Assembly (NCBI RefSeq): GCF_003634755.1
Contig: NZ_RBXA01000001.1
Span: forward strand, 1,426,001 to 1,490,000
Direction: 5' to 3'
DNA length: 64,000 bases
Source: Flavobacterium limicola
GTDB lineage: Bacteria > Bacteroidota > Bacteroidia > Flavobacteriales > Flavobacteriaceae
The position numbers were made by a program, and so were the translations under genes. The notes below the pieces were generated by a model that had not been told where the DNA came from, did not search any database, and saw only the letters and a program-made list of their open reading frames with translations. Position 1 is the first letter of the stretch; each line of letters begins with the position of its first letter. Below are positions 43,333 through 52,515 of this stretch, piece after piece.

Positions 43333-45258
43333 TTAGTCTCTTCTCGGTCTTCTTGGTCTTGGTGAATCACCAAAGCTTTCAGAACGTCTTGGTGCTCTAT
43401 CAGATGAACCTTCAGTTCTAGGTCTGTCAGATGAAAAACCACCTTCTCTTCTTGGAGCATCACTTCTTCCGCCAAATCCACCTTCTCTAGGAGCTGAACT
43501 TCTGTCGCTTCTAAATCCGCCTGAACCTTCTCTTCTCGGAGCAAAACTTCCTTCTCTTCTTGGAGCTGAACTTCTTCCGCCACCAAAACTTCCGCCAGAA
43601 CTTCTTCCGTTATGATCACGTCTTCCGCCACCATCATTTTTAGAAATTTCAACATTGATTCTACGTCCTTCTAATTGTACGTTATTCAATATTTCCATTA
43701 CTTTATCAGTATGTTCCGGATCTGTGTTAAAGAAAGAGAAACCTTCTTTTACATCTACTTTGAAAACATCATCACGACCTAAGTCTAATGTTTCTTTCAA
43801 GTAATCCTTCAATGACATCCAATCAAAGTTATCTCTAGAACCTATGTTGACAAAGTATCTTGTTGCACCACCATTGTTATTTTCTCTTGGAGCACCATCT
43901 CTGTCATCGCGCTCACGTCTTTCAGAACCAGAAGCTTGATTAGAAATATCTCTGTTTTTCTTATAGTAATTGATAAAACGATTAAATTCAACCGATACCA
44001 TTTTCTTGATTAATTCCTCTTTTGATAAATCTTCAAGAACGCTGTTAATTGCAGGAAGGTAAGTGTCAATTTCGTGATCAACTTCCGTGTCTTTAATTTT
44101 AGTAGCTAAGTGTAACAATTGGATTTCGCAGATTTCAATTCCAGAAGGGATTGTTTTCTCTTCGAATTTTTGTTTTATGATTCTTTCGATCGAAGAAATC
44201 TTACGCAATTCACTTTTAGTAACAATTACAATAGAAGTACCTAATTTTCCAGCACGACCAGTACGACCTGAACGGTGATTGTACGTTTCGATTTCGTCAG
44301 GTAATTGATAATTTACTACGTGAGTAATATTGTCAACGTCAATTCCACGTGCAGCTACGTCAGTTGCTACAAGCATTTGGATTTGTCTTCCTCTAAAAGA
44401 TTTCATTACACCATCACGTTGCGCTTGAGATAAATCTCCGTGCAATGCAGCAGCGCTATATCCATCTTCAACCAGTTTTTCAGCAACAGCTTGCGTATCT
44501 CTTTTGGTACGACAAAAAACTACTGAGAAAATGTCTGGATTAGAATCGGCTAAACGTTTCAAAGCTTCATAACGGTCACGAGCATTAACAAGGTAAAATT
44601 CGTGTGAAACTGTAGCAGAACCTGAGTTTTTAGCTCCAACTGTAATTTCAATTGGATCTTTCATGAATTGTTTTCCAATACGTGCTACTTCAGCAGGCAT
44701 TGTTGCAGAGAATAACCACGTGTTTTTTTCGTCTGGCGTAGTCGAAAGGATGTTTACGATATCTTCGTAGAAACCCATGTTCAACATTTCGTCAGCTTCG
44801 TCAAGAATACAATAGTTGATTTGAGAGATGTTTACCAATCCTCTATTGATCATGTCTTGCATTCTTCCTGGAGTTGCCACAATAATTTGCGCGCCTCTCT
44901 TTATGTCTCTCGCTTGTTCTGTAATGCTAGCTCCACCGTAAACTGCTACCACATTAATACCTTTTTCGTATTTAGAGTAGTTTTTAATTTCGTTGGTAAT
45001 CTGCAAACAAAGTTCGCGTGTTGGAGATAAAATTAATGCTTGTGTATTTCTGTTGTTGGCATCAATTTTCTGAATAACTGGAAAACCAAAAGCTGCCGTT
45101 TTCCCTGTCCCTGTCTGAGCCAACGCAACCATATCTGTGTCTTTTTCCAATAATAGGGGAATCGCTTTCTCCTGTACTTCGGTCGGATTTTCAAATCCTA
45201 GATCTAAAATCGCCTTCAGTAACGATTCACTCAATCCTAATTGTTCAAATTTATTCAT
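43333..45258 (-). CDS. DEAD-box RNA helicase (DeaD/CsdA-like)
   Basis: This 641-residue helicase has all core motifs: FEQLGL with Q motif PTEVQEKAIP, AQTGTGKTAA (I), PTRELCLQ (Ia), DEADEML (II), FSATMP (III), DVAARGIDV (V) and HRSGRTGRAG (VI). A DbpA/CsdA-type RNA-binding domain lies at about 475-550 (RYFVNIGSRDNFDWMSLKDYL, NVQLEGRRINVEIS). The last 85 residues are Arg/Gly/Ser-rich (about 15 copies of RREG- or GGF-like units), a likely disordered RNA-binding tail. It probably unwinds RNA in ribosome assembly or mRNA decay, especially in the cold. I chose the internal ATG at 45258 because the first 8 residues of the longer form are unlike the family. Confidence 0.93.
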   Translation of the reverse strand: MNKFEQLGLSESLLKAILDLGFENPTEVQEKAIPLLLEKDTDMVALAQTGTGKTAAFGFPVIQKIDANNRNTQALILSPTRELCLQITNEIKNYSKYEKGINVVAVYGGASITEQARDIKRGAQIIVATPGRMQDMINRGLVNISQINYCILDEADEMLNMGFYEDIVNILSTTPDEKNTWLFSATMPAEVARIGKQFMKDPIEITVGAKNSGSATVSHEFYLVNARDRYEALKRLADSNPDIFSVVFCRTKRDTQAVAEKLVEDGYSAAALHGDLSQAQRDGVMKSFRGRQIQMLVATDVAARGIDVDNITHVVNYQLPDEIETYNHRSGRTGRAGKLGTSIVIVTKSELRKISSIERIIKQKFEEKTIPSGIEICEIQLLHLATKIKDTEVDHEIDTYLPAINSVLEDLSKEELIKKMVSVEFNRFINYYKKNRDISNQASGSERRERDDRDGAPRENNNGGATRYFVNIGSRDNFDWMSLKDYLKETLDLGRDDVFKVDVKEGFSFFNTDPEHTDKVMEILNNVQLEGRRINVEISKNDGGGRRDHNGRSSGGSFGGGRSSAPRREGSFAPRREGSGGFRSDRSSAPREGGFGGRSDAPRREGGFSSDRPRTEGSSDRAPRRSESFGDSPRPRRPRRD

Positions 45259-45460
45259 ATGTATTTTTAAAATAGGGTGCAAAATTACTGTTTATAATTC
45301 ATATAAACTAATGCTATTTTAAGATTTAATGATTTATTATAATTTGATTATCAGAAAGTTATATTTTTATTTGCAAATTTGAGGTTTCGATTTGGACAAT
45401 TGAGTGTGAAATTAGGACTTGAAATTTAATATTTTGTTGTAAAAATGTTGTATTCAATAG

Positions 45461-46039
45461 TTATTTAGTCTCTTTCAAGAAAGTGATCAATTGTTGTGTC
45501 GCTTTTCCTCTGTGACTGATTTTATTTTTTATATCTAATGATAATTGGGCGAATGTTTCAGGAAATCCTTCTGGCTGAAAAATAGGATCATAGCCAAAAC
45601 CTTGATTTCCAATTTTTTCTAAAGTAATCTCACCTTTTGCAATTCCTGTAAAAAGGTGTTGTTTTCCGTTTAAATTTAGTGCAATCACCGTTTTAAATTG
45701 TGCTTTTCTATTATTTTTATCTAATAAGGCCACTAATAATTTATTCATATTATCATCTGCATTGCGTTGTTCGCCAGCATAGCGAGCGGAGAAAACACCC
45801 GGTTCGCCATTCAAAGTGTCCACTTCTAGTCCTGTATCATCAGCAAAGCAATCATATCCAAATTTTTCAGTAACATAATTTGCTTTTTGGATTGCATTGC
45901 CTTCAATAGTATCAGCTGTTTCTGGAATATCTTCAAAACAACCAATACTCTCTAAACTCACAATGGTTATAGTTTCAGGAAGCATGCTTTGTAATTCCTG
46001 GATTTTATTTTTATTATTAGAAGCGAAAACGAGTTGCAT
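45461..46039 (-). CDS. rdgB: RdgB/HAM1 non-canonical purine NTP pyrophosphatase
   Basis: This 192-residue enzyme hydrolyses dITP, ITP and XTP to monophosphates and so keeps them out of DNA and RNA. Motifs are FASNNKNKIQELQSM near the start, DCFADDTGLEVDTLNGEPG and FSARYAGE in the middle, and GFGYDPIFQPEG and SHRGKATQQL near the end. I chose the ATG at 46039, which gives the family N-terminus QLVFAS; the upstream ATG at 46060 adds seven residues. Confidence 0.93.
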   Translation of the reverse strand: MQLVFASNNKNKIQELQSMLPETITIVSLESIGCFEDIPETADTIEGNAIQKANYVTEKFGYDCFADDTGLEVDTLNGEPGVFSARYAGEQRNADDNMNKLLVALLDKNNRKAQFKTVIALNLNGKQHLFTGIAKGEITLEKIGNQGFGYDPIFQPEGFPETFAQLSLDIKNKISHRGKATQQLITFLKETK

Positions 46040-46257
46040 TTTTTTAGTTTTAATTTTCAAATATACATTTTCTATATCTTAAGGGCTCTTATGTAAACGT
46101 TTTTTATTTATCAAATTTTAAATTTGAATTGTTCGCATTAAAAATACACTTCATAAAAACAGGTGTATCTTAAAATGCTGAAAACCAAATTGCTAAATAA
46201 AGGTTAAACTAATGGTTTGCAGTGGTTTATGTATGTTTTATATCTATCTTTGAGTAT

Positions 46258-46393
46258 AGTTTTGATTGATCACTTGAATAATTCGCCAGTGTATGGTGAT
46301 AATATTCAGATAGTCAATTGTACTGAACGGTAGAGTTGATAATGATAAATCGAAATTAACAATTGGAGGTCTTTAACAAGACCTCCTTTTTTT
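46258..46393 (+). ncRNA. Predicted small RNA, unit 1
   Basis: The unit begins just after TATCTTTG (46245-46252), a perfect -7 box; a TTTG lies 25 bp further upstream, longer than ideal. It contains the conserved block GAGTTGATAATGATAAATC (46333-46351), 81 bp after the -7 box. It ends with GGAGGTCTT (46365-46373)/AAGACCTCC (46378-46386) and seven T. The start is an estimate. It has no ORF with protein-like content. Confidence 0.65.
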
Positions 46394-46560
46394 ATGTCAA
46401 TATCGTATAATTACTCTTATGATCGATCCATAGTAACTGACCAGAATGAGTTGATATATTGATTGTGATTCTTTTAATGTTTAAAATAAGCAGGTTGATA
46501 ATTAGTTAAAGTGTTTATTTTAAGTTTGTTATAGATGTAAATAGTCTTATCTTTGAATAT

Positions 46561-46694
46561 GATTTTGCTTTGTTCTTGAATATAGCCATCTGCAAAGAGT
46601 AGCGTATTTGATAGTTAGTTGTATCGAAAGATTCAAGCTGATAATAACAAACCAAAGTCTAAACTGGAGGTCTATAAAAAGACCTCCTTTTTTT
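46561..46694 (+). ncRNA. Predicted small RNA, unit 2
   Basis: Its promoter is the best in the window: TTTG at 46525-46528, exactly 19 bp, then TATCTTTG at 46548-46555. The block AAGCTGATAATAACAAACC (46635-46653) lies 80 bp after the -7 box, and the terminator GGAGGTC (46666-46672)/GACCTCC (46681-46687) with seven T follows 13 bp later. The start after the box, AATATGATTTTGCTTTG, matches units 1 and 3 at many positions. Confidence 0.7.
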
Positions 46695-46901
46695 ATGCTT
46701 GTATACTAAAATCTTATATTTGGTTAGAATAGCTTTCTAATTCAATTTTCAGAAAATAGAGCTACTTGAATTCAGATGTATCAACTTCTTCTGAAAGTAA
46801 TATTATATCACCATTTATAACCTACAAATGAATATGTTAATTTATTTATAAATACCTGATTATCAATATATTTGACTGGTTAAAATTGTATCTTTGATTG
46901 T

Positions 46902-47039
46902 GGTTTTGATTAATTACTTGAGAATGTTAATTTCATAATGAGATTAATAACTCATAATTGACCATATCAGTAACGGTATGAGTTAGTATTGGTAAATCAG
47001 AATTACATTAGGAGATCCTTTAAAAAGACCTCCTTTTTT
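46902..47039 (+). ncRNA. Predicted small RNA, unit 3
   Basis: TATCTTTG (46889-46896) is followed by ATTGTGGTTTTGATTAATTA, close to unit 1. The block GAGTTAGTATTGGTAAATC (46980-46998) lies 84 bp downstream of the box. The terminator GGAGATC (47011-47017)/GACCTCC (47027-47033) has one mismatch and six T. It ends 8 bp before the stop codon of the convergent gene 47047-48555. Confidence 0.65.
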
Positions 47040-47046
47040 GTTAATG

Positions 47047-48555
47047 TTAGTGTTTTCTAACACTTTTTAAATTATCAGGAAAATACAAATCTGATAAATG
47101 AGCAAATTCATCACCTCGCATAAATATATTAATATCAACTTCAGCAAAATTATTTTTACCTGCTGCTGCAAGAAGTTCGTTAGCCGAGTGTAAAGTGTTT
47201 TTATGAAAATGATAAACGCGTTCTGCTTTATCAGTTACAACTAATCCTTTCATCAGCATTTTGTCTTGTGTAGCAACTCCTGTAGGACATGTGTTATTAT
47301 GACATCGCAACGCTTGAATACAACCTAAAGAAAACATAAATCCACGTGCGCTATTGCAAATGTCAGCACCAAGTGCAACTGCTCTTAGAATGTAATAGCC
47401 AGATATAATTTTGCCACTGCAAATGATTCGGATTTTGTCTCTAATCCCAAAACGAACTAACGTTTTATTAACAAAAATAAGCGCTGGCTCAAATGGCATT
47501 CCTACACCATCGGCAAATTCTAACGGGGCAGCGCCTGTTCCTCCCTCGGCACCATCAACGGTGATGAAATCAGGGAAGCAGTTTTGAGCAATCATTTCCT
47601 GGCAAATCATTTCAAATTCTCGGGTATCTCCAATGCATAATTTAAAACCAATTGGTTTTCCATTAGACAACTCACGTAATTTTGCTATGAAATCTATTAA
47701 ACCTTTAATGTCTTGAAAAGCCGAATGGCTTGGTGGCGAAAGTATTGTTGTATGTGGTAAAACACCTCTTATTTTAGCAATTTGAATCGTATTTTTTGCT
47801 GCAGGAAGAACACCTCCATGACCTGGTTTTGCGCCCTGTGATAATTTGATTTCTATCATTTTTACTTCTGGTAAATTTGCTTTTTCAGTAAATCTTCCTC
47901 CATCAAAACCACCTCTGTCATCGCGGCAACCAAAATATCCAGTTCCTATTTGCCAGCATATATCGCCTCCTTTTTGATGGAATTGGGTTAATCCTCCTTC
48001 TCCGGTATTGTGATAGAATTTTCCTTGCTGTGCTCCTTTGTTGAGTGCCACGATAGCATTTTCGCTCAAGGAACCAAAACTCATTGCAGAAATATTTAGT
48101 AATGAAGCTGAGTATGGTTGCGTGCAGTCAGATCCACCAATTAAAATGCGAGGAAGCTCTTCATTGACTATTGCGGGAAAAATAGAATGTTTGATTCCTT
48201 CATAATGGGGCTGGTTTAAATTTAGTTGTGTTCCAAAAGGAGTACTGGAGTCAATGTTTTTAGCTCTTTGGTACACAAGTGAGCGCTCGTTTCTTGAAAA
48301 AGGTTTTCCATCTGTGGAACGTTCTATAAAATATTGTTGAATCTCGGGTGCTATCATTTCAAATAAATATCTAAAATAACCCAGAACTGGAAAATTTCTC
48401 AAAATAGCATGTTTGTGTTGCGAAGCATTTGCAAAACCCACTATTAATAATACAATCAATATGACCATAAATAGCAATCCAATATTGAAATAGTAATAAA
48501 TTACTGCGTTAATAATAAGTGCGGATATTCCTAAAACGAAAAATTTTTGTCTCAT
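47047..48555 (-). CDS. FMN-binding glutamate synthase-like protein
   Basis: This 502-residue protein is the stand-alone GltB-like (ferredoxin/FMN) domain found in many bacteria outside the main glutamate synthase operon. Two hydrophobic segments lie at the N-terminus (FFVLGISALIINAVIYYYF and LLFMVILIVLLIVGFAN). The FMN-domain motifs are ISAMSFGSLSENAIVALN, GLTQFHQKGGDICWQIG, KLSQGAKPGHGGVLPAAK, VDGAEGGTGAAPLEF and GADICNSARGFMFSLGCIQ, with the iron-sulphur Cys region near CHNNTCPTGVA. It may work with ferredoxin or a linked donor; the exact reaction is unproved. It is convergent with small RNA unit 3. Confidence 0.88.
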   Translation of the reverse strand: MRQKFFVLGISALIINAVIYYYFNIGLLFMVILIVLLIVGFANASQHKHAILRNFPVLGYFRYLFEMIAPEIQQYFIERSTDGKPFSRNERSLVYQRAKNIDSSTPFGTQLNLNQPHYEGIKHSIFPAIVNEELPRILIGGSDCTQPYSASLLNISAMSFGSLSENAIVALNKGAQQGKFYHNTGEGGLTQFHQKGGDICWQIGTGYFGCRDDRGGFDGGRFTEKANLPEVKMIEIKLSQGAKPGHGGVLPAAKNTIQIAKIRGVLPHTTILSPPSHSAFQDIKGLIDFIAKLRELSNGKPIGFKLCIGDTREFEMICQEMIAQNCFPDFITVDGAEGGTGAAPLEFADGVGMPFEPALIFVNKTLVRFGIRDKIRIICSGKIISGYYILRAVALGADICNSARGFMFSLGCIQALRCHNNTCPTGVATQDKMLMKGLVVTDKAERVYHFHKNTLHSANELLAAAGKNNFAEVDINIFMRGDEFAHLSDLYFPDNLKSVRKH

Positions 48556-48728
48556 TGTAAAGTTGTTTTAGCCCCTAAAATACTAAGAATATTAATATTA
48601 TATGATTTTAGTGCTATTATTTGAAAGGAATTGTTTTGTTTCACAAAAACATATAAAATTGTGGCGTGATTGAAAACTAAAATATTCTACCTAACGTATA
48701 TATGTTGCTTAATCACAATTTATTAAAC

Positions 48729-51110
48729 ATGAGTCAAAAAAACTACAAACAGATTTGTGCTATTTTGAAATTATTATTTTTCATCTTGTTCTTTTCAAAC
48801 ACTTATTCGCAATATGTCTTTAGCAGTGATACAATTCCTAAAGAAATTTCTTTGCATAATCACGCCACAATTGCAGATGTTGGGCAAAGAAATTTGGATA
48901 TAAACTATGTTATTGCCAATTATAAAAATCTGAATCCCATAAAACTTATTACTGAAAATGATGATTTAGGTTTTACTCAAAATCATTTTTGGTCAAAAAC
49001 AGAAATAAAGAATCTAACCAATTCAAAATTAAATTATTATCTGGAAACCGCTCGGCCTATAACGGATTTAGTAGAATTATTTATTGTAGATGTGGCCTCA
49101 GGAAAAATAACTACCAAGATTAGTGGAGATAATATGGCGTATTCCGAACGTAGTTTTGATAATCGCAAGACTATTTTTAAAATCGAGATAGCCCCAAAAT
49201 CCAATTTGCAATTATTCTTGCATCTCAAGAGTGACGGTGAAGTAATAAAAATGCCATTAAAATTATATTCGTCGGAAAGTTTTATAAAATCAGTTTCACA
49301 AGAGCAATTAATTTTTGGGATTTTTTACGGAATTTTAGCAATAGTATCCATCATTTATTTCTTCTTTTATTTTGCTTTACGAGAAAAAACATTCCTGTAT
49401 TATAGTTTGTATGTAATTTTTATCGGCTTAATGCAATTTTCTTTAGATGGCTATTTCTATGAGTTTGTAACGCCCCAAGGTGGCTGGTTTTCTTTACGGG
49501 CTGTATTGTTTTTTGCTATGATTGCCGGTTTTTTACTAGGAAAATACAGCGAAGTTTTCTTGAATATAAAAAGATATAATAGGACTATTTACATTCTTTT
49601 TAATGTCGTTTATATGTTAGCTTTTGTATTAATAATTTTCATCCTTTTCGTTCCGTCAGCTTTACCCATAAGTTATCCCTTGGCAAATGTATTAGGGTTG
49701 TTGATTCTGATTCTAATTATTACCTCGGTTATTTATTTGTATTATAAAAAAAAGAAAGTTGATTCGTTTTTTACTGTGGGTATCTTCTTTTTAATCATGG
49801 GTTTTGGAATATTTATTCTCAATAATTTTGGTCAAATCCCCAATTCATTTTTAACGGAAAATAGTTCGAAATTAGGGACTGGATTTGAGGTTGTTTTTCT
49901 TTCACTTTCGATGGCGAATTTGATTCGGAATTTAAAAAACGAGAAAAACGAACTCAATCGACTGGCTTTGATTCGCTCGGAGGAAATGAATGATTTGAAA
50001 TCCTATTTCTTGTCGAATATCAGTCATGAATTGCGAACGCCACTGAACGCTATTATGAATTTAATTGATTCTATTTCTAATGAAGTTCAGGATGATAAAA
50101 TTAGAAAAAATTGCCAAATTATAAAGTACTCTTCTCATAGTTTATTAAGCTCTGTGAATGATATCTTAGACTTTTCTAAAATCGAGAAAGGAGAATTAAG
50201 ACTCGAAAAGAACCAATTTGATCCTGTGCAGGTTCTGGAGAATTTAAAGAATAATGCTATCAATAGAGCCGAAGATAAAGGATTAGCATTTCAGTTTTCT
50301 AAGTCAGGTACTTTTCCTGATTTAGTAATCGGGGATGTTAATCGATTGGTTCAGGTTGTGAATAATGTATTGAATAATGCCATTAAATTCACTTCGACAG
50401 GATTTGTAAAGTTTAATATTGATAGTGAACTTAAACCTAACAATAAAGCCAGTTTAATTTTGACTGTTTCAGATTCTGGTGTTGGTATTCCAAAAGATAA
50501 AATGGAAAGTATTTTTGACTCTTTTTCTCAAAATAATATTGATAATAAGCGAAAATTCGGTGGACTTGGTTTAGGACTTTATATCGTGAAGACTTTGGTC
50601 GATATGCAAAACGGAACTATTGAAATGGACAGTAAAATCAACGAAGGGACGACTTGCGTTATTATAATTGATTTTGCAGTTTCAGCAGAACAGAAAAAGG
50701 TTGAGGCTCCTTCTAAAGTTGTCGTTTACGATTTGGGAGGGAAATCCATTTTAGTAGTCGAAGACAATCCCATCAACCAAATGGTGATAAAAATGATTAC
50801 AAAGAAATGGCTGAATACAAAAGTGGTTTATGCCAATGATGGTCAGGAAGCATTGGAAGCTATGAAAATAAATCAGTTTGATATCGTATTAATGGACTTG
50901 CAAATGCCAATCATGGATGGTTATGAAACAACAATTGCTATCAGAAATGGTGAAGCTGGAGTGTACAGCAGTAATATTCCCATTATTGCGGTTACCGCCG
51001 ATGTTATGGAAACTACAAAAGAGCGTGTTAAGCAAATAGGAATGAATGATTATTTGTCTAAACCAATAAAGAGAGAAACTCTATATGAGGCGGTTAAGAA
51101 ATTTGTTTAA
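48729..51110 (+). CDS. Hybrid sensor histidine kinase with 7TMR-DISM input
   Basis: This about 794-residue protein has a signal peptide ending TYSQ, an extracytoplasmic 7TMR-DISM sensing domain (about 30-190), and seven transmembrane segments (about 195-400). The histidine kinase follows: H near residue 432 in NISHELRTPLNAI, then NVLNNAIKF (N), DSGVGIPKD (G1) and FGGLGLGLY (G2). The C-terminal receiver domain has the acceptor Asp near 722 in VLMDLQMPIMDG and Lys in YLSKPIKR. It should sense an external ligand and pass phosphate within itself. No separate response regulator is next to it. I chose the second ATG (48729); the first is at 48702. Confidence 0.9.
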   Translation: MSQKNYKQICAILKLLFFILFFSNTYSQYVFSSDTIPKEISLHNHATIADVGQRNLDINYVIANYKNLNPIKLITENDDLGFTQNHFWSKTEIKNLTNSKLNYYLETARPITDLVELFIVDVASGKITTKISGDNMAYSERSFDNRKTIFKIEIAPKSNLQLFLHLKSDGEVIKMPLKLYSSESFIKSVSQEQLIFGIFYGILAIVSIIYFFFYFALREKTFLYYSLYVIFIGLMQFSLDGYFYEFVTPQGGWFSLRAVLFFAMIAGFLLGKYSEVFLNIKRYNRTIYILFNVVYMLAFVLIIFILFVPSALPISYPLANVLGLLILILIITSVIYLYYKKKKVDSFFTVGIFFLIMGFGIFILNNFGQIPNSFLTENSSKLGTGFEVVFLSLSMANLIRNLKNEKNELNRLALIRSEEMNDLKSYFLSNISHELRTPLNAIMNLIDSISNEVQDDKIRKNCQIIKYSSHSLLSSVNDILDFSKIEKGELRLEKNQFDPVQVLENLKNNAINRAEDKGLAFQFSKSGTFPDLVIGDVNRLVQVVNNVLNNAIKFTSTGFVKFNIDSELKPNNKASLILTVSDSGVGIPKDKMESIFDSFSQNNIDNKRKFGGLGLGLYIVKTLVDMQNGTIEMDSKINEGTTCVIIIDFAVSAEQKKVEAPSKVVVYDLGGKSILVVEDNPINQMVIKMITKKWLNTKVVYANDGQEALEAMKINQFDIVLMDLQMPIMDGYETTIAIRNGEAGVYSSNIPIIAVTADVMETTKERVKQIGMNDYLSKPIKRETLYEAVKKFV

Positions 51111-51892
51111 CTAAAACGCAATCGTACATAAACGTGTTTGATTCCTTTTTTATCGGAATCTCTTTCGTCGATTTCTAAAATATCAGTTAATGATTTTAGC
51201 ATTGGTGTTAATTTAGAAAAGCCATAATTTCTTGGATCGAATTCCGGTTTTCTCTTTACGATTAGGTTTCCTACATCTCCAAGAAATGCCCAGCCATCAT
51301 CATCACATATGTCTTCTATGGAAGTTTCAATAAGTTCTATTGTATCTGAATCTATTTTGTTTAATGATTTTTCAACGGGTTTCTCAATAGGTTTTCCAAC
51401 AGGTTTTTTAGTGTCTGAAGTACGCTTTTTTGCTTTTTTCTTAATTGCGCCATCTAAAACTTCGATATAAATGAAACGGTCGCAAGCTACAATGAATGAG
51501 TTTGGTGTTTTTTGCTCCCCAATTCCAATAACTTTCATTCCGGATTCTCTTAGTCTAATTGCTAAACGTGTAAAATCAGAATCACTGGAAACGATACAAA
51601 ATCCATCTACTTTATCAGAATACAATAAATCCATAGCATCAATAATCATCGCGGAATCCGAAGAGTTTTTCCCAACCGTATAACTGTATTGTTGAATAGG
51701 AGTAATGGCGTGTTCCAGCAAAACACTTTTCCAGCCGCCAGCATTTGGTTTAGTCCAATCGGCGTAAATCCGTTTGGTGGTGGGTGTACCAAATTTAGCA
51801 ATTTCTTCCATCATTCCTTTGACATTGCTGTATGGAACATTGTCAGCATCAATGAGAACGGCCAATTTTAATTCTATAGTATCTTGTGACAT
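51107..51892 (-). CDS. NYN (PIN-like) domain protein with OST-HTH/LOTUS domain
   Basis: This 261-residue protein has a LabA-type NYN nuclease-like domain at about 8-145: LKLAVLIDADNVPYSNVKGM with the acidic pair, YADWTKPNAGGW, NSSDSAMIIDAMDLLYSD, CIVSSDSDFTRLAIRLRE. A Lys-rich linker leads to an OST-HTH/LOTUS domain at about 185-260 (DTIELIETSIEDICDDDGWAF, FDPRNYGFSKLTPMLKSL). Such pairs are thought to bind or cut RNA. The gene overlaps the histidine kinase by 4 bp at its 3' end. Confidence 0.88.
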   Translation of the reverse strand: MSQDTIELKLAVLIDADNVPYSNVKGMMEEIAKFGTPTTKRIYADWTKPNAGGWKSVLLEHAITPIQQYSYTVGKNSSDSAMIIDAMDLLYSDKVDGFCIVSSDSDFTRLAIRLRESGMKVIGIGEQKTPNSFIVACDRFIYIEVLDGAIKKKAKKRTSDTKKPVGKPIEKPVEKSLNKIDSDTIELIETSIEDICDDDGWAFLGDVGNLIVKRKPEFDPRNYGFSKLTPMLKSLTDILEIDERDSDKKGIKHVYVRLRFS

Positions 51893-51954
51893 TTTGTAAT
51901 GTTGTTAATTTTCGTACTTGAAAGGTACAGATTATTCTTTTGAATTGTATTTTT

Positions 51955-52515
51955 TTATTTTTTGGATGCCAAATCTTTAATGGAAACTTCATTGATACGA
52001 ACATCTTTCAGCACCGCTTCTCCATTTTTTACAGATACTAAAGCGTATGTTTCGTTTTTCTTTTTGATAGAGAATTCCTGATAGATTTTCTCGGCTTTTT
52101 GCGCAATATCTTCATTCAGATAATACCGATTGAAAGGAAAGTCAATTATTATTTTGGAGTTTGGATATCCTAAACTAATTTTCGTTTTAATATACGATTC
52201 GTTATTTTTTGGTCTAATTTTAGAAATAGAACGGACTTTGGCAAACCCATTTTTGTCAGTAGTGAGTGTTGCAAAAACCGTTTCACCGCTACGCCATTTA
52301 TGATTGTTTTGCACCGTGATTTCTCTTTCTTTAAAAAATAAAGTGATGTATTTCCCTCTAAACGGATCGTAAGGGTCAATGGGAGCCGTCTGGAATTTGA
52401 ATTCGGTTCCAGTTTTCATGATATCTTCCTGATCGAATATCATTTGCAATGGAACGTAAAATTGAACGATAACAACCAATATGAAAATTAGGAGTGTGAT
52501 TTTCTTATTTTTCAT
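51955..52515 (-). CDS. GDYXXLXY-family membrane protein
   Basis: This 186-residue protein has one N-terminal transmembrane segment (ITLLIFILVVIVQFYVPLQM) and an extracytoplasmic domain with DPYDPFRGKYITLFF, the position of the family motif. The remaining part is beta-rich with Lys-rich turns (DFPFNRYYLNEDIAQKAEKIY). It lies downstream of and overlaps the DUF2157 gene by 11 bp, the usual pairing in Bacteroidota. The two probably form one membrane complex of unknown function. Confidence 0.82.
   Translation of the reverse strand: MKNKKITLLIFILVVIVQFYVPLQMIFDQEDIMKTGTEFKFQTAPIDPYDPFRGKYITLFFKEREITVQNNHKWRSGETVFATLTTDKNGFAKVRSISKIRPKNNESYIKTKISLGYPNSKIIIDFPFNRYYLNEDIAQKAEKIYQEFSIKKKNETYALVSVKNGEAVLKDVRINEVSIKDLASKK

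Larger units (their letters stand above)
46040..47046. other. 1-kb ORF-free region with three small-RNA units
   Basis: No ORF of note is present between rdgB and the glutamate synthase-like gene. The region holds three related transcription units (next entries), each starting at a TATCTTTG box and ending in a GGAGGTC/GACCTCC hairpin with a T run. The first 150 bp (46040-46200) are AT-rich and show nothing. Confidence 0.7.

Noticed and set aside
43320..43655. 111-codon minus-strand ORF rich in Glu and Val
   Set aside because: It is a frame-shifted reading of the Arg/Gly-rich tail of the DEAD-box helicase gene on the same strand.
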